Shown one piece after another: positions 10,720 through 25,700 of a stretch of DNA of 64,000 nt. Position 1 is the first letter of the stretch. Every line of letters starts with the position of its first letter. The notes under the pieces are model-generated. The model ran no database searches, was not told the origin of the DNA, and saw only the letters and a program-made list of their open reading frames with translations. Location of the stretch: positions 197,001 through 261,000 of the forward strand of contig JAHDVF020001253.1 of NCBI GenBank assembly GCA_022606425.2, given 5' to 3'. Source of the stretch: Lepidostoma basale. Its lineage: Eukaryota; Arthropoda; Insecta; Trichoptera; Lepidostomatidae. A program made the translations under genes and the position numbers.

Positions 10720-13700
10720 TCACTGCCACACGCTGTTGGCGGCCATGTTGGATTGCGAACTATTAGGGAACATTGCCTGCATTGTTTGTGAAGCAGGAAA
10801 GGCATTCATTGTATTGGGAGCGCCCTGGTGTCCAAGAGACATACTACCAAACTGCTGTTGTAGATTATTCGGCTGGGCGTTAAACATAGACTGTTGCCCG
10901 TTGACCGGTGCATTGGAGAATCCACCGTTCATGTTCTGAGCCTGAAACTGTCCGCCAGCCTGCGAGAACTGATTCGGGCCATTCCCGAACGCATTCGCGA
11001 AAGAATTCTGGGGCGCAAATTGGTTCTGCTGTGCGGGAAACTGCGCGAATGAATTTTGCGCGGGCGGTGCGCCAAATTGATTGAAATTGTTTGCAAAACT
11101 GTTTTGCTGCATGCCGAGGTTTTGTTGTGAGGCGCCATTTTGCGCAAAAGCGCCCTGAGACGGAAAACTGGTGAAGTTTTGAGCAAACGAATTGGGTTGC
11201 TGCTGGAATTGAGATTGGTTAAACATTTGGTTTTGGGGAAAGCTCGCGTTGAATCCTCCGTTTTGAATCGTTGTCGGGAACTGCGTATTTGTTAAAGTTT
11301 GAGCCGGAGCCTGTCCGTAGAGAGCTAGGATGCTATCTTTAGTCATTTTAGATTTTTCCTTATCACTAGGAGCCGGTTGATTAAAGAAGCTTTCTTCTTC
11401 TGTTTTCAAATCGACAGCTTTGGACTCTTGTGTCTTGTTTTTGTTGGGGTCTGTGGGGGGTTGCGGGGCTGATAAGAAACTGCTGAAGACATCGTCCGCG
11501 GCGGGAGCCTGTGTTTTGGTTTCTACGGTGACGGCAGCCGCTGTGGACGTCCCTAGAAGATCAGCCGTACCTCCAGACTCTCTTTTGGGTGTGGTCCGGC
11601 CCGGTTTGGGGCTAGCGGAAGATTTGGGCTTTGGCAAGAGTTGTGGTACCACCTCTGACGACTTCTGCAAGGTGAATCAAAATATATAAAAATAAAATTC
11701 ATTACACAACATCAAATAAATTTGAATCCTCAAAATGATCTTACGGATGCTTTCTTGTCGGCTGGTGACAGTGAACTGCTCCCCAAAATTGTGGTCGACG
11801 TGACAGATTTCTTCTTTTTCTTTTGGCGTTCAATTTCCTCATCTATTTCCTTATCCCTATAAAAAAAAAAGTAATCAGTCATTCTAACAGTGAATTTTTG
11901 TCAAGGTCTCTGATGTGACTTTTTAAATTGGGCCAACCACAAAATTAACCACAAAGCACCGTATTAATCCAAAATCAGACATTGAGATATTTATAATTTT
12001 AAAGTAGTTATGCGGTTTGTGAGTTTACCACAACTGGTTAAAGGTAAAAACTGTTCTCGTCACCTTATGAGATAGAATCGTTTTACAGTTGTAATCAGGG
12101 ACGATACGTTCATACAAGCCGAGAAGCCGGGCTTGCCTTAAAAAAATCTTTAATAAAACAGTGTTTTTTGCGCAATTGAGCCGTCTATGAATAAAATAAT
12201 ATTTAAAATTTCATTGCGTTGCAAATGTCTGGACCTACGTGTATGCTTTGTTTCACTCATACGCGCCGTATTTTATTTCACTTATACGTACTGTAGTTGA
12301 AATGCCCGCGAAATCGCCTACGTCCACATGTTTTATTTCATGTTTTCGATGGGCTTCATATTGGGCTTGCAAAATGTAAAAGGGTCTTTGTCGCACTCAT
12401 GTATTTTTGGCTTGTATTCATATATACCCAAAGATGTCTACATTTTTTTGTATGGATTTGAAACCGGGCTTTATCACTCTGAAGTATGTTACTATTCGAT
12501 GTGTCATGAACATCATTTCTATTGTCAGAATGTTATCTGTCATTTACGTTAGTTTAACCCATTGCACCACTAATAAAGATGACATAATTTGTTCATACAA
12601 CACACTATTTAATTTTTACTAATTTTTTTATTACAATAACATTAAGACTAAATTACACACAAAATAAAAATGGTAAAACATAAAAGCATAATTATTTTTT
12701 TGTTCGTAAGCTAGATCATTATGGCTCATCCCCAGGTAGTTTTGGAAGTGATGTTCTATGGAACTGTCACTTCACACATCACTTTCACTATTTGAACGCT
12801 CCAAAACATTGTTCGAAGGTGTAAAATCACTAGAATCACTAGAATATTCATCAACTTCATTCTCACTGCCATTTTCCAAAAGGATTCGCTGTATTTCATC
12901 CTCATTTGATGAAATATTACAAGCGCAACGAATTTGTTTACGAGTGCGTTCGGCCATTTTGGAGGTATTGACAGATGTTAAAATATCGTAATATTTTGTA
13001 ATAAATAAAACAAATAAACAAACCATCATGCCGTTTCCCCGCAGGGGTAGGCAGAGAGAATGGACCGCCACACTACTCTATCCTGGCAAACCTCTCTAGC
13101 TTCCTCCACATTCATACAACGAGACATACACACACGTCGATTCCTCCGACTTCTAACATGACCAAGCTTTAAAATTTGATTAATTTGGTCATGCCATGTT
13201 TTCCTCGGTCTGCCTCGACTTCGTACCCCATTTACATCATTAACGTATACTTTGTTAACCATTCTATCTCCATCCATGCGTTCCATATGTCCGAACCAAC
13301 GCAGCGATCCTTTCATAATTTTGTTCATAATACCTTCTTCCGCTCTACATTCCTTTCTTATATCAGCATTTGAGATTCTATCGTATATCGTACTTCCACA
13401 CATACGTCTTAGGGACCTCATCTCTACCGCATTTATTCTACTCTCATCCTTCTTCTGCCAGTTCCATGCTTCTCTTCCATACATTAGGGTTGGGACCAGA
13501 ACTCCGTTGTGAACGGACGTTTTCGCTTTCATTGATAAATTCTTGTTTCCAATAACTATTTTTAAAGCTCCATTCACTTTGTTACCTGCACCTAATAAAT
13601 AATGCGAAATAAATTGTGATTATTACATTTTATTATGAAATCAGTAACCGAAATATACTTATTTATGTAATTTTTATAAATAAAGTTATTGTCATTCAGT

Positions 13701-16700
13701 TTTAATGTAAAAAAAATCACTTCAAAGACAAACCGGCAAATCGCCGGCTTTGTGAGTCGGTGACAAATTGACCTTGGCCGGCGATTCGCCGGCTTTGTGT
13801 TGCAATGGGTTAAACAAAATTTTCTTTTTTTAGCAACACAGTGGGTGTTATAATGTGTCTGAAAGAGTTAATGTAATTGCAGATATATATTAGGTTAGAG
13901 TGGGGGGATACTGACCAGTTGACCTGTGGAGGGGATGGCGGCACCCACTCGCGCGCCACGTACTTGCGGTGCTCGTACTTGGCACGCACGAAGGCCTCCA
14001 GTGCCGAGTCAGTCTGCGGGCGCCGAAAGGAGTCGGGCAGATTGGCCTCGTACACGGCTCGGGCACGAGAGTTGCCCATCTGCTGCAGCGTTACCTGGAA
14101 TCATCGATACGTATTAATACCAATAGTGAACTTAAATCAAATCAGTTTATTAACTCAAAAGACATTACAAACACGAAAATGTTTAAGGCATCTATTGAGT
14201 ATAGGTAAAATATTATAAAAATACAACATAATACCAGGAAAGCATTAGAGATGGTTCGACATTAGGAAGACAAGATACTTTCTAAAGTCAAGAGTATTTG
14301 TCCCCTGAACGTACCCTCACTAATATGAAAGACGTCGTTCTCCGAGGAGACCGCGTCCAGCAGACTAATTGCTCTTCCTACCGGTGTCACCAGAGGCAGA
14401 TTGGTTCTGGTTGCCGGTAGGTAAAACAATATGCACTGTCGCTGTCGGGAAAAACTATCAGGGACAAAAAGACCAACATCCTCTAACACGGCCGAGTTCT
14501 CGAAATATCCCCTGATTAATTTAAAGAAATGGGTAATGAGATGCCCATCTTTTCAAAGCTGTAAAGAATTGGTTCCAAGCATTCCTAAAAGAAATGTCAT
14601 CACCTCTGATGTGACAAACTTTTTCACTGAAATCGTATGGCACGTGTAAGGTGACATAATCAATCATCTTTAAATTTGTTATCTGTAGAATGTGTGTGTA
14701 ATTGCCTCGTCAACGTAGCAATTTTGATACAACAGTGGCTTGTAATTAAATTTATTAACCTATAATGAACACAAGTCATCTCGGGTGTGACAAACTTTGG
14801 CGCTATAATTGTATGGCATGTGTAAGGTGACATGATACATTATCTTGAAATATGTTGCCTGTGGAATGTGGGCATAATTGCTTTGTCTATGGAGCGATTC
14901 ATTTAAAATAAACTTAAGGCGTTAGTTAATGCTGTGGAAATCTATAATGACAATTTTTTTATGAATTAAAACAATGTAAGGGTACAGCCACACCAAAGTG
15001 CCAGGGTCGGAGACTAGGTTGGCGTCTTTACGCAGGTGGCTTGTGATCACCCGCTTGGAGCGAACCTTATAGTGTGGCTGGTCCCATAGTACGCCATACG
15101 TTGATTCGCCGGGTGTCCCCCTAGCCTCCGACCCAGGCACTTCGATCGTGGCCGTGCCCTTAACGATTAACACATACAATGTGCTTTTAAAATAATTTTA
15201 TTAATCTTTAACAGACTTAAATCAATCAAATCAAATCAGTTTATTAAATCAACAGACATTACAAACAGAATAAATGTTTAAGGCATCAAAATATTATAAA
15301 TACAACATAATACCAGGAACGCATTAGAGATGGTTCGACATTAGGAAGACAAGATACTCTCCAAAGTCAAGAGTATTTGTCTTCTGAACGTAATTTCACT
15401 AAGTCACCTCTGACGTGACAAATCTTGATGCTGCAATCGTGTGGCAAGTATAAGGTGACACGATGAATTATATCGAAATTTGTTGTCTGTGGAACTCGTG
15501 GAAGAAATTAAAAAATCTAAAAACATTATATTTTACATTTATAACAGTATTAAAAACATTTCATTTTGCTTTTACGAATGGTTAGACAGAGAAGATGGAC
15601 ACTCAACGCTCTTCTATATAAATAGCTAGAGAATTAGGTATAAACCTACTTCTCTAACCTCCACTTCATTCTTGCACCATGTCCATGCAAGCACATTGAT
15701 TATTTGATAATTAAGTTTGTCAGCTACATCAAATTTTACACCACGCTTACATCTAAACACATACCATCTTCATTCATCAATACATATATCAAAACCATCT
15801 TAGTTATCCTTTCAATATTGTTCAAATAACAACAAGTGTTATCCTTTCAATATTGTTCAAATAACAACAAGTGTTAAAAAAAATTCTAAGACATCTTTCG
15901 CTTTTGTTTTATCAAACGGCCATTAAACAATCGACGCATATTGCTTTAATCTATACACAGGCATATTACGTGGGGAAAATAGCAGTAAAATAATGTTTAC
16001 CGTTGTAATCTTCAGTGTTTAACACTATTACCGGCAAGATTACGAAACTACGGCGGTCATAAAACGACGTTAGCCGCATTATTGACTTCAATCAAAGTAC
16101 ACAAAGCAAATGTTATGTCGTTCTTTTGCTAAAAAATGTTCTTCATCTTCTACTTTATTTAGGACTGTGTACTGTTAGACTTACGAGGAAGCGGCAAAAG
16201 TAGGTCTCAAGATTAACATGTCCAAGATAGTAGACGTACGGGTGTCCACAAATGACTCCACCCCAATTTTGCTCCACGGTGTCCCCCTCGTGACCACGAC
16301 CAGCTTCTGCTACCTCGGTATTATGATAACGGGCTCGGGAGGTACAGAGGAAGATGTAGCCAGGAGACTTAACAAGGCAAGGGGAGCTTTCGCTATGCTT
16401 CGCCCTGTATGGCGCTCCGGTATCATTTCGAAAAAGCTCAAGCTCCAAATATTCAACAGTAGCGTTAAAAGCGTACTGTTATACGGATGTGAGACTTGGA
16501 AGTCTACCGCGGACGTTATTGGTAAACTACAGGTGTTTATAAATAGGTGCCTTCACTCAATATTCAAAATCTATTGGCCCCAAACAGTGTCAAATGCCGC
16601 TCTCTGGACTATGGCACGTGAAAAGCCAAATAGAGAACATGTCGCTAGATGCAAATGGCAGTGAATCGGTCACACTCTGAGACGGAACCCAGCCTGCATC

Positions 16701-19700
16701 GCTCAGGGTGCACTAGACTGGTCCCCTATGGGGGGAAAGAGAAAGCGAGGCAGACCTGGAGCCACCTAGAGAAGAACCCTGCAGGACGAGTTTAAGGCGG
16801 CAGGCCTCACTTGGGATGATGTTAGGCATCAGGCATGCGATAGAGTCGGGTGGAGAAGGTTCCTTGAGGCCCTATGCACCACGGAGGTGTGACAGGACAA
16901 AAAGAATAAGAAGACTGTTATTTCTCGGAGCCTATTCCTGAGATATAGATGTCCAGCTGTCTTGCCATGTTTAGGGTGGTCTTAGACGCGGTCGATTAAC
17001 ATTTAGATCAGGATAGGATAATTTGAAAAGTTGGTCTTGAGTCTCGATCTAAATATTGACGGATTCTCAATGCATGTGACGTCTACTGGAAGATTGTTCT
17101 AGGCTGAACTCACTAAAGTTTGTGGTAGGACAGCATTTCGGCAGACAATCTGCTCATCGCAGAAGATATAGCCGATTGAAGTGTAGATTGCCATTCAGGG
17201 TCTCGGTGATGCAGAGTTCTGAGATATAAACTGGTGCCATTCCATGTAAAGCCTTAAAGACTGTTCAACAGAGCTGTATTGTACTCTCTCTCTTACGCTT
17301 TAAGGACTCCCTTAAAGGAAACCTACAAAAGACTGGCATCGACTGTGATTGCTGGGAAAAGATTGCAGAGGACAGACCTAGGTGGAGAACAGCAGTACAT
17401 AGAGGCACACAAGACTTTGAAGCACAGCGCAGAGAGGAGGAGGAGAAAGGAAAGACCGCTGGGAGACGGTGATGGCTCCATTACAAGCGCCTTCCCCTGC
17501 CCCAGATGCCCCAGAATATATGGGTCCAGGATCGGGTTCTTCAGTCACATGCAGACCTACAACCGTGAAGGACAGTCATCCTCGGACACGAGGGATAGCC
17601 GATAATGATGATGCAAAGTTCTGAGAAATAAACTGGTGCCATTCCATGTAACGCCTCAAAGACTGTTCAACAGAGCTGTATTGTACTCTCTCTGGATATT
17701 TCAGCCAACGGAGTTCTTCAAAGTGTTGCGTTAAATGAAAACTCTTTAGCACACCTTATATCCATAGCTGCCACATTGAATGCAGACCTTATCAATGATG
17801 TGTGTATAAACAAAAACAGATGTTATGTATTTGTTTACTGTATTAATTCAATGAAGCATATTCTACGTAGAAAAAATCTCGGTTATCTTATCTTGTATGA
17901 CAGGTGAAAAAAATGCTAAATAATATATTTAAAGGAAGGAATTTGCATATGACTCATTAACTCTTTGCGTGCGGCGACTGACTCAAGTCACATTAATAAT
18001 GAAGATGGAGCAGACAGCGAAAAAGGGAAAAAGTACGGTCATGTTCAAAGAATGGACTCCACCAGACTCCCCTATATTGCTATAATAATTTAGTTAATAA
18101 GAAAAGACGGCTTGACTACAGCGGGTCAGTATTGCATTTATACGGCCGTAACGTTGAAAGGGTGGAAAAATTTAAATACCTAGACAGCATACTAACACAA
18201 TCTCTTGACCCAGATGTAGAGATAAAATGCAGAATTGAGGCAGCAAGAGCTACATTTAATAAAATGAAATCCCTCTTCTGCAACGATAACGTAAACTTGA
18301 AACTCCGCCAGAGAATGATCAAATGCTATGTGTGGTCTGTTTTATTGTATGGATGTGAAACGTGGACCTTGAAAGTCAACTCAATGAACAAACTGCAAGC
18401 ATTTAAAATGTGGCTCTATCGCCGATTGCTCAGAATTCCCTGGACATACATGGTTACCAATACCGATTCTGTTTCCAAATAATTTACATCGTCGTTTCTA
18501 TTGAGATACAATTAATTCTTAATGATTTAATTTGATTTGATGGATCTTTCTAGTCTTTATATTGTTATAGTTTCATTCTTCTTCTTAAAGTGCCCTGTCA
18601 GGTCCCCCCGACGTTGGCGATCACTCTGGTAAACTCTTCCCTATCCTGCGCTGTCCGGAATAGCTCCTCCACAGTTCCGATTCCCGTCCATTCCCTCACA
18701 TTGCGCAGCCAAGAGATCTGCCTTCTCCCTGCCCCCCTGCGGCCCTCTATTTTTCCCTTCAAAATTAGATGCAGCAGGCAATATTTTTCTCGTGAACGTG
18801 ACCCAGATATGAAATCTTGCAGACTTTTATTAGTGTCAGCAGCTCTCTATTTACTCCTGCATGATTCAGGACTTCTGTGTTCGCCACTCTGTCTGTCCAT
18901 GGGATCCTGAACATTCTTCGGTGAAGCCACATTTCAAATGCCTCTAACCGGTTCATTGTATTTACTTTGAATGTCCATGTCTCACACCCATATAACAGAA
19001 CAAACCACACATAACACTTTAACATCCTCTGTCTTAGTTTTAAGTTGACATATTAACATTGGGAATTTGTTTGCGAAAACTGGACATGGTTGGCTTTCAG
19101 AGTACACTAGTGTTATCTTCTGACAAAAGTGTCTTGATAAAGCAAATTTATAACCGGGTATACAAGACTAAGCGGTGTAGAGTAAGGGTACGCATCCAGA
19201 GAAAAGAAATTTTACAATTCAATTGTACGGTACAGCACCTTTATTGTACGTTATTAAATCCACAATAACAAGTTCTTGGAAATGTGTTGAGTGTATTAAG
19301 CATACAAAATAAAGTGTTGGGGCTAAACGTTGCAATGAGTCATAGCTATAAATTGTCTAATGACTCAATAGGGAACACTTTTATAGGTAATATTCACTGG
19401 ATTAACTATTAATGTTAATTATTCCTTAACCCATTGCACCACTAATAAAGATGACATAATTTGTTCATACAACACACTATTTAATTTTGACTCATTTTTT
19501 TATTACAATAACATTAAGACTAAATTACACACAAAATAAAAATGGTAAAACATAAAAGCATAATTTTTTTTTGTTGGTAAGCTAGATCATTATGGCTCAT
19601 CCCCAGGTAGTTTTGGAAGAGTGTGATAAGCTTTAAAGCATTCTGGCATGTGGAGAGCCACCAAACATTTCTCACATTCCCATCAAAACATTGTTCGAAG

Positions 19701-22700
19701 GCGTAAAATCACTAGAATCACTAGAATATTCATCAACTTCATTCTCACTGCCACTTTCCAAAAGGATTCGCTGTATTTCATCCTCATTTGATGAAATATT
19801 ACAAGCGCGACGAGTTTGTTTACGAGTGCGTTCGGCCATTTTGGAGGTATTGACAGATGTTAAAATATCGTAATATTTTGTAATAAATAATGTGAAATAA
19901 ATTGTGATTATTACATTTTATTATGAAATCAGTAACCGAAATATACTTATTTATGTCATTTTTATGAATAAAGTTATTGTCACTCAGTTTTGTATATTTC
20001 GAGAACTCGGCCGTGCTGGAGGGTGTTCGGCTTTTTGTCCCTGATCTCTGACAGCGACAGCAGAGATTGTTTTACCCACCGGCTGCCAGAACCAATCTGC
20101 CTCTGGTGACACCGGTGGAAAGAGCAATTAATCTGCTGAACGCAGTCTCCTCGGAGATCGACGTCTTTCATATTAGTAAAAGTACGTTCAGAAGGCAAAT
20201 ACTCTTAATTCTGGAGAGTATCCTGTCTTCCAAATGTCAAACCATCTCTCATTCGCTTCTGGTAGTATACTATACACAATATATTATTTTATCTGTTCTC
20301 GATGCCTTAAAAATTTATTTTGTAATGTCTATTAATGAAATAAACTGATTTGATTTGATCTTAACCTGACGATCGCCGTAAGCACACATGTGCGCTCTAC
20401 GTAGACGATTGCCATGAGCGCAGCTGTGCGCGCTTCGTAATATTCGAAAGATTTATTTGAAAAATTAATTCCGATTTTCTCACAACGACATCTATGAATA
20501 TTTTAAAATATTAACAAACCAAAAAGGATCGATATTTTTCGATAGTTTGGGAAAAAATAAGTGGCGTACCGGCGCGCTGTTCCTACAAACATTGGCGATT
20601 AATGGGTTAATGAACTGTGATTTAATTTTACGACTGCTCACTCACCACTTGTTCGGGCGTCCAGGAATCCAAGTTGACACTCTTCACCTTGGAGATGTGG
20701 ACCCCAAGATTCCGGTGGATGCCGGCACAGCGGATGCAGAGGAATATTCCCAGGTTCCATGATGCCCAGCGAGGTCCTAAAACAATATGCATCATCACTC
20801 AAAACATCACAAAAGGGTTTCACAAAATGGTTTAAAAATATGTTTCATTAAGATGGTTTGGACATATGGAAAGAATGAATGAAGAAAGAATGGTAAAAAA
20901 ATTATATGTTAATGATGTAAATGGAACCAGAAATAGAGGAAGACCGAGGAAAACGTGGCACGATCAAATAAATCAAACATTGAATGTCGGCCATGTGAGG
21001 AGTCAGAGAAATCGACGCGCGTGCATGACACGATGTATGAATGTTGAGGTTGAGAAAAAGATAATTGAAAATGATATATGAAATGATATTGAACAACGAG
21101 ATAAAGAAAAAATGTAAGGCGGATGATTGCATCATAAGTAAAATTAAAACAGGACCCCTGAGATGGTTTGGACTTGTGGAACGAGTGGATGAGAGAATAT
21201 TGTAAAGAGAAACCGTGGAAGACCGAGGAAGGCACGGCATGAGCAAATTATCAAATACTAAAAGGCAGCCACATTCGAAGTCGGAATAATCAACGTGCGT
21301 GCATGGTACGATGTATGAATGTAGAGAAAGCCCGAGAGGTATGCCAGGACAGGGCATTGTAGCGATCCATCCTCTCTGCCTACCCCTCCGGAGAAATGGC
21401 GTGATGGTTAGTTAGTTAGTTAGTATGTTTACTGATTATAATATCAATCAAAAAAAAAGTTATGAAACTCTAAACAGCTGTTTCTAAAATTCACACAACA
21501 ATAAATAGTACTTAAGGTTTTTAATACATAAAAAATATTTGACGATTATGTCGCCCAAAAACAGATAGTCCCATTTCATCATAATAAACTAACTAACTAA
21601 CCATCACGCCGTTTCACCGGAGGGGTAGACAGAGAGGATGGATCGCCACATTGTTCTATCCTGACATAATTCTCGCGCCTCTTCTAAATTCACACATCGT
21701 GACATGCACGCTCGTCCATTGTTCCTACTTCGAACATGACCACCTTTCAGTAATTGATCAATTTGGTCTTTTTGTCTTTCTTGGCCTTTCTTGACTTCTT
21801 TTCCCATTCACACTACTTGTATATAACTTTTTGACCATTCTTCCCTCATCCATTCGTTCCATATGTTCAAACCATCTTAGTGACCCTTTCTTAATTTTAT
21901 TTATCAAGCATACATCCGCCTTACATTCCTTTCTTACTTCATCATTAGATCATAATATTACGTACAAATTAGTATAATCAAATGATTTTAAACACTCCGC
22001 ACTATAGCTGGCAAGATCCTACGTGATTGAGTTAGGAATACAGCAATCCGAGAAATCTGCGAGGTCGAAGATGTGGTCAGATGAGGACGTCAAAGACGGC
22101 GATACTGGCATCAACAAGTAGAAAGGATGAGCTCAAACAGGATACCACACATAGCTCTCCATGGAACGCCAAATGGCCAACGCTGACCAGGAAGACCCCC
22201 GAAACGGTAGAGAGAAAGCTGGAGTTCAGCGTCTCAAGAGAACCCGCCTGAAATAACAGACTCCTGAGTCTACCAAAAGTGAAGAAGAAGAAGAAATGAT
22301 TTTACTGAAATCTCTTGATGGAAGTTCATTTTAAATAATAGTAAAATGTTTTTTAACTACTTTCACTTTGAGATTTATTTCAACAGCAATTGGTTTCACC
22401 AGGCTCGCTGGCATGGACAGACTGTAAAAAACATTGTTTTATTTCATTATTATTGACATTAAAAAACATTGATTTATAAGATACATTCGTATATGAGCTG
22501 CAAATGTAGTCTGCCGCGAATTCAAAACCAAAATGTTTGGACAACCAATGTAGCCAAACACACTGTGTACAGGGGTTAAGTGGTTACAGAAACCTAGTTG
22601 CAATAAAATGCATTTAATAGAACAATTTAAATACCAGATTGAGAACAAGTGCATCCATTATTAATTCAAACAAGCGCAGCGCAAGTTCAATAGAATCTAT

Positions 22701-25700
22701 TGACTGACCTATTCAAGGGCATTGAAAAATAATTGATGAACAAGCTGTATACTTTTATCCATCTCTACGTAATACTTCACCAAGTCTATGTATCCATTTA
22801 TCCTAACACCAGCACTGCTTCCTTCATATAATATAAGTAACCAACTACCCGTATAAGTTATTTATATTTTATATAAAAGCCAACGAAGCAGCTAAATCGC
22901 TACCTGGCTATGCCAAGCGAATATGAACTCTAAAAATTGGACTCAGAGTTCAATTATTAAGGTCTATATTCGCCTGTATACTGCCGGTGATGACTTATGG
23001 GATGGAGACTATGATCCTCACCAAGAGAAATGTAGAGAGATTAAGAGTCACGCAGCGTTCCATGGAAAGACATATGCTCGGCGTCAGTCTCCGAGATAAA
23101 ATCAGAAATGAGGAGATTAGACGCCGACCAAAAATAACGGACATCATGGAACGACTAGCGAGACTGAAGTGGCAATGGGCGGGTCATGTGGCGAGACAGA
23201 GTGAGGATAGATGGACCCAGAAAATAATAAGGTGGAGACCATGGGAAAATAGGAGAAGCGTCAGCAGGCCGCAAAAAAGGTGGGCCGACAACATTGCTGC
23301 CGTGGGGGGAAAAATGTGGCTGCAGCTGGCAGAAAATAGAGACGAGTGGAAAGGAAGAGAAGAGGCCTATGATTAGCAGTGGACTGATGAAGGCTGACGA
23401 AGAAAAAGAAGTAGATATTTGCCTGTACTACGAAAATTATCAATTAATTTATTAATTTATACAGTTAATTAGAGCTCGATTCGTAACAAAAGTATACCTA
23501 TAACCACCGCCGGGTTCCATTTAATCAATCCTGAAAGAATCAGCTCGATCTGCTACCTATTTGCCGAGTAAATGGTCTTCACAATAACACACATTGGCTT
23601 TTATTTATATAGATAGATAGATAAAATAACCGCCCTTACTGTTATTTTGAAAATGTGGGTTAAAAAATAGTTTTATAACTGTAAAATTGTCTATCATCTG
23701 AGGGGTGCAGGGAGCATATTACTGGTGGGCGGAACTGCCAAGGGCGGAAAGCCGGATACCAAAAATTTGTGCGGGGGCTGCGTTTCGGCTTGACTAATCT
23801 TCCTGTTGCCAAGCAGTTTACTGATTGAAACGTAGATTGCCTGGAAGTAGGTCTATCAGTAATACAAAGATCAGATGTATTGGTGGGTGTCTATCAGTGG
23901 GGGTCTATCAGTAATACAAAGATCAGATGTATTGTTGGGTGCCCATCCACAAAGTGCTATAAAATCTGTCCAGCATAGATTTTTTAGATTCTCAACATAT
24001 CTGTGAGAAAACCATTAATTATTTTATAAAAACTAATAATTATTTTGTTGAATCGCTCTTTACTTCATTACAGCGCGAGCCAAATCAATGTAAAGGGTAT
24101 AGCTATCATATTCATTTTCGTGACATGTGATCGGTAGCTAAATCTATCGCCATTTTATTGTCACTTGAATCATTCACCAGATCAAATACAGTGTGACAAT
24201 CACACTGCCATCGCCGGAAATCGAACCCAGGACCTTCGGGGTTGCAGTCAAAGAACTTACTTACCAGATGTATGCATAAGTTTTTGCCGGCTTTTGTGGT
24301 AAAGAAAACACGGCATTTTCAAGGGAAATTGATATTTTGTTTATTCAAAATATTGGCCGTATGCTTCTACACACTTCGCCCATCTTTCAGGTGAGTTATG
24401 AATACCATGCATGAAAAACTGTTTGTCTTTTGCGGCAAACAATTCGTCGAGCCATTTTCCAACATCCTCGAAATTGCTGAAGTGCTGCTCAGCGAGCGCG
24501 TGCCCCATTGATGCGAAGAGATAATCAGATGGCGCCAGGTCAGGGGAGTATGGCGGGTGCGGAAGGATGTCCCATCTAAGCGATTTCAAGGTGTCTCTCA
24601 CTGGTTTTGCTGTGTGAGGTGGCGCGTTGTCGTATAACAAAATCACTTTGCTATGTCTTCTGGCCCATTCTGTTCGTCTTTCGATCAATGCGTGATTTAA
24701 ATTTATCATATGTTGGCGATGGGGTTGTGCGTTAACGGTTTCGCCGGGCTTCAAGAGTTCATAATACACAATACCGCTCTGGTCCCACCAGTCACAAAGC
24801 ACGGTCTTCTTGCCGAAGCGATTTGATGAAACCATGTCTCACATAAGTAAGAACTTAAATTTCCACGGTTAACATATATAGGAATATTTTTCGGGGTGAA
24901 ACCGTGTTCCCTCCACCAACGTTTCGGAGGCCCTTGCGGCCTCCATCATCAGGGTGTTAAATTTTTATTGTATCTCAATAGAGACGAAGAAACAAACTGG
25001 AAACTGAACATGGATGATCAAGGTGTTTACAGGACTTATGACCTGTCATTGGTTGGGTTAAGCGCACGCTTTATGTAATTACAACATTCCCCATTCCACC
25101 ATTGTTATTATGATCATGCAAGATACATTTTTGGAAGTTGTATATATACTACAAATCCACACTTATTTTCACGTGTCAGTTCCAGCTAGCCATCTATGTA
25201 GATTTGATTGTACTAATTAATTGTTAAGATTAATCTTATACAATCCACCTACCAGCGGCATCTGTGAAGAATGATTGTTTAGCATTTTAGCCAACTACTT
25301 TATTAACACAATGCGAAGAGGCTACCGCCTCCTAGCGCACTGTATAGAAGTCGCCTGGAGTAAACACTCCTATTTTATACGCCAAAGAATTGAAGATATC
25401 CTCCCCATAGAGGCTCGTCAAGTAAGAACTTAAATTTCCACGGTTAACATATATAGGAATATTTTTCGGGGTGAAACCGTGTTCCCTCCACCAACGTTTC
25501 GGAGGCCCTTGCGGCCTCCATCATCAGGGTGTTAAATTTTTATTGTATCTCAATAGAGACGAAGAAACAAACTGGAAACTGAACATGGATGATCAAGGTG
25601 CTTAACCCAACCAATGACAGGTCATAAGTCCTGTAAACACCTTGATCATCCATGTTCAGTTTCCAGTTTGTTTCTTCGTCTCTATTGAGATACAATAAAA

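Larger units (their letters stand above)
12554..13813 (-). mobile_element. piggyBac-like element, copy 1
   Basis: TTAA at both ends (12554-12557 and 13810-13813) with inverted ends CCCATTGCA and TGCAATGGG. A further internal hairpin (GGCAAATCGCCGGCTTTGTG with GGCGATTCGCCGGCTTTGTG nearby) lies at 13733-13800. It sits in SMAP intron 4. An RTE fragment (13018-13590) is inserted inside. Most of the transposase is missing, so it is non-autonomous. Confidence 0.8.

Noticed and set aside
10736..10939. Plus-strand frame opposite the SMAP tail
   Set aside because: Antisense of the Q/N/F-rich SMAP last exon; no independent support.
12328..12622. Two overlapping 70-codon frames in SMAP intron 4
   Set aside because: Low complexity and no family resemblance; overlapping frames suggest chance.
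20361..20610. Firm piggyBac MITE assignment
   Set aside because: TTAA lies at both ends, but the inverted termini match at only about 8 of 13 positions; kept only as a low-confidence feature.
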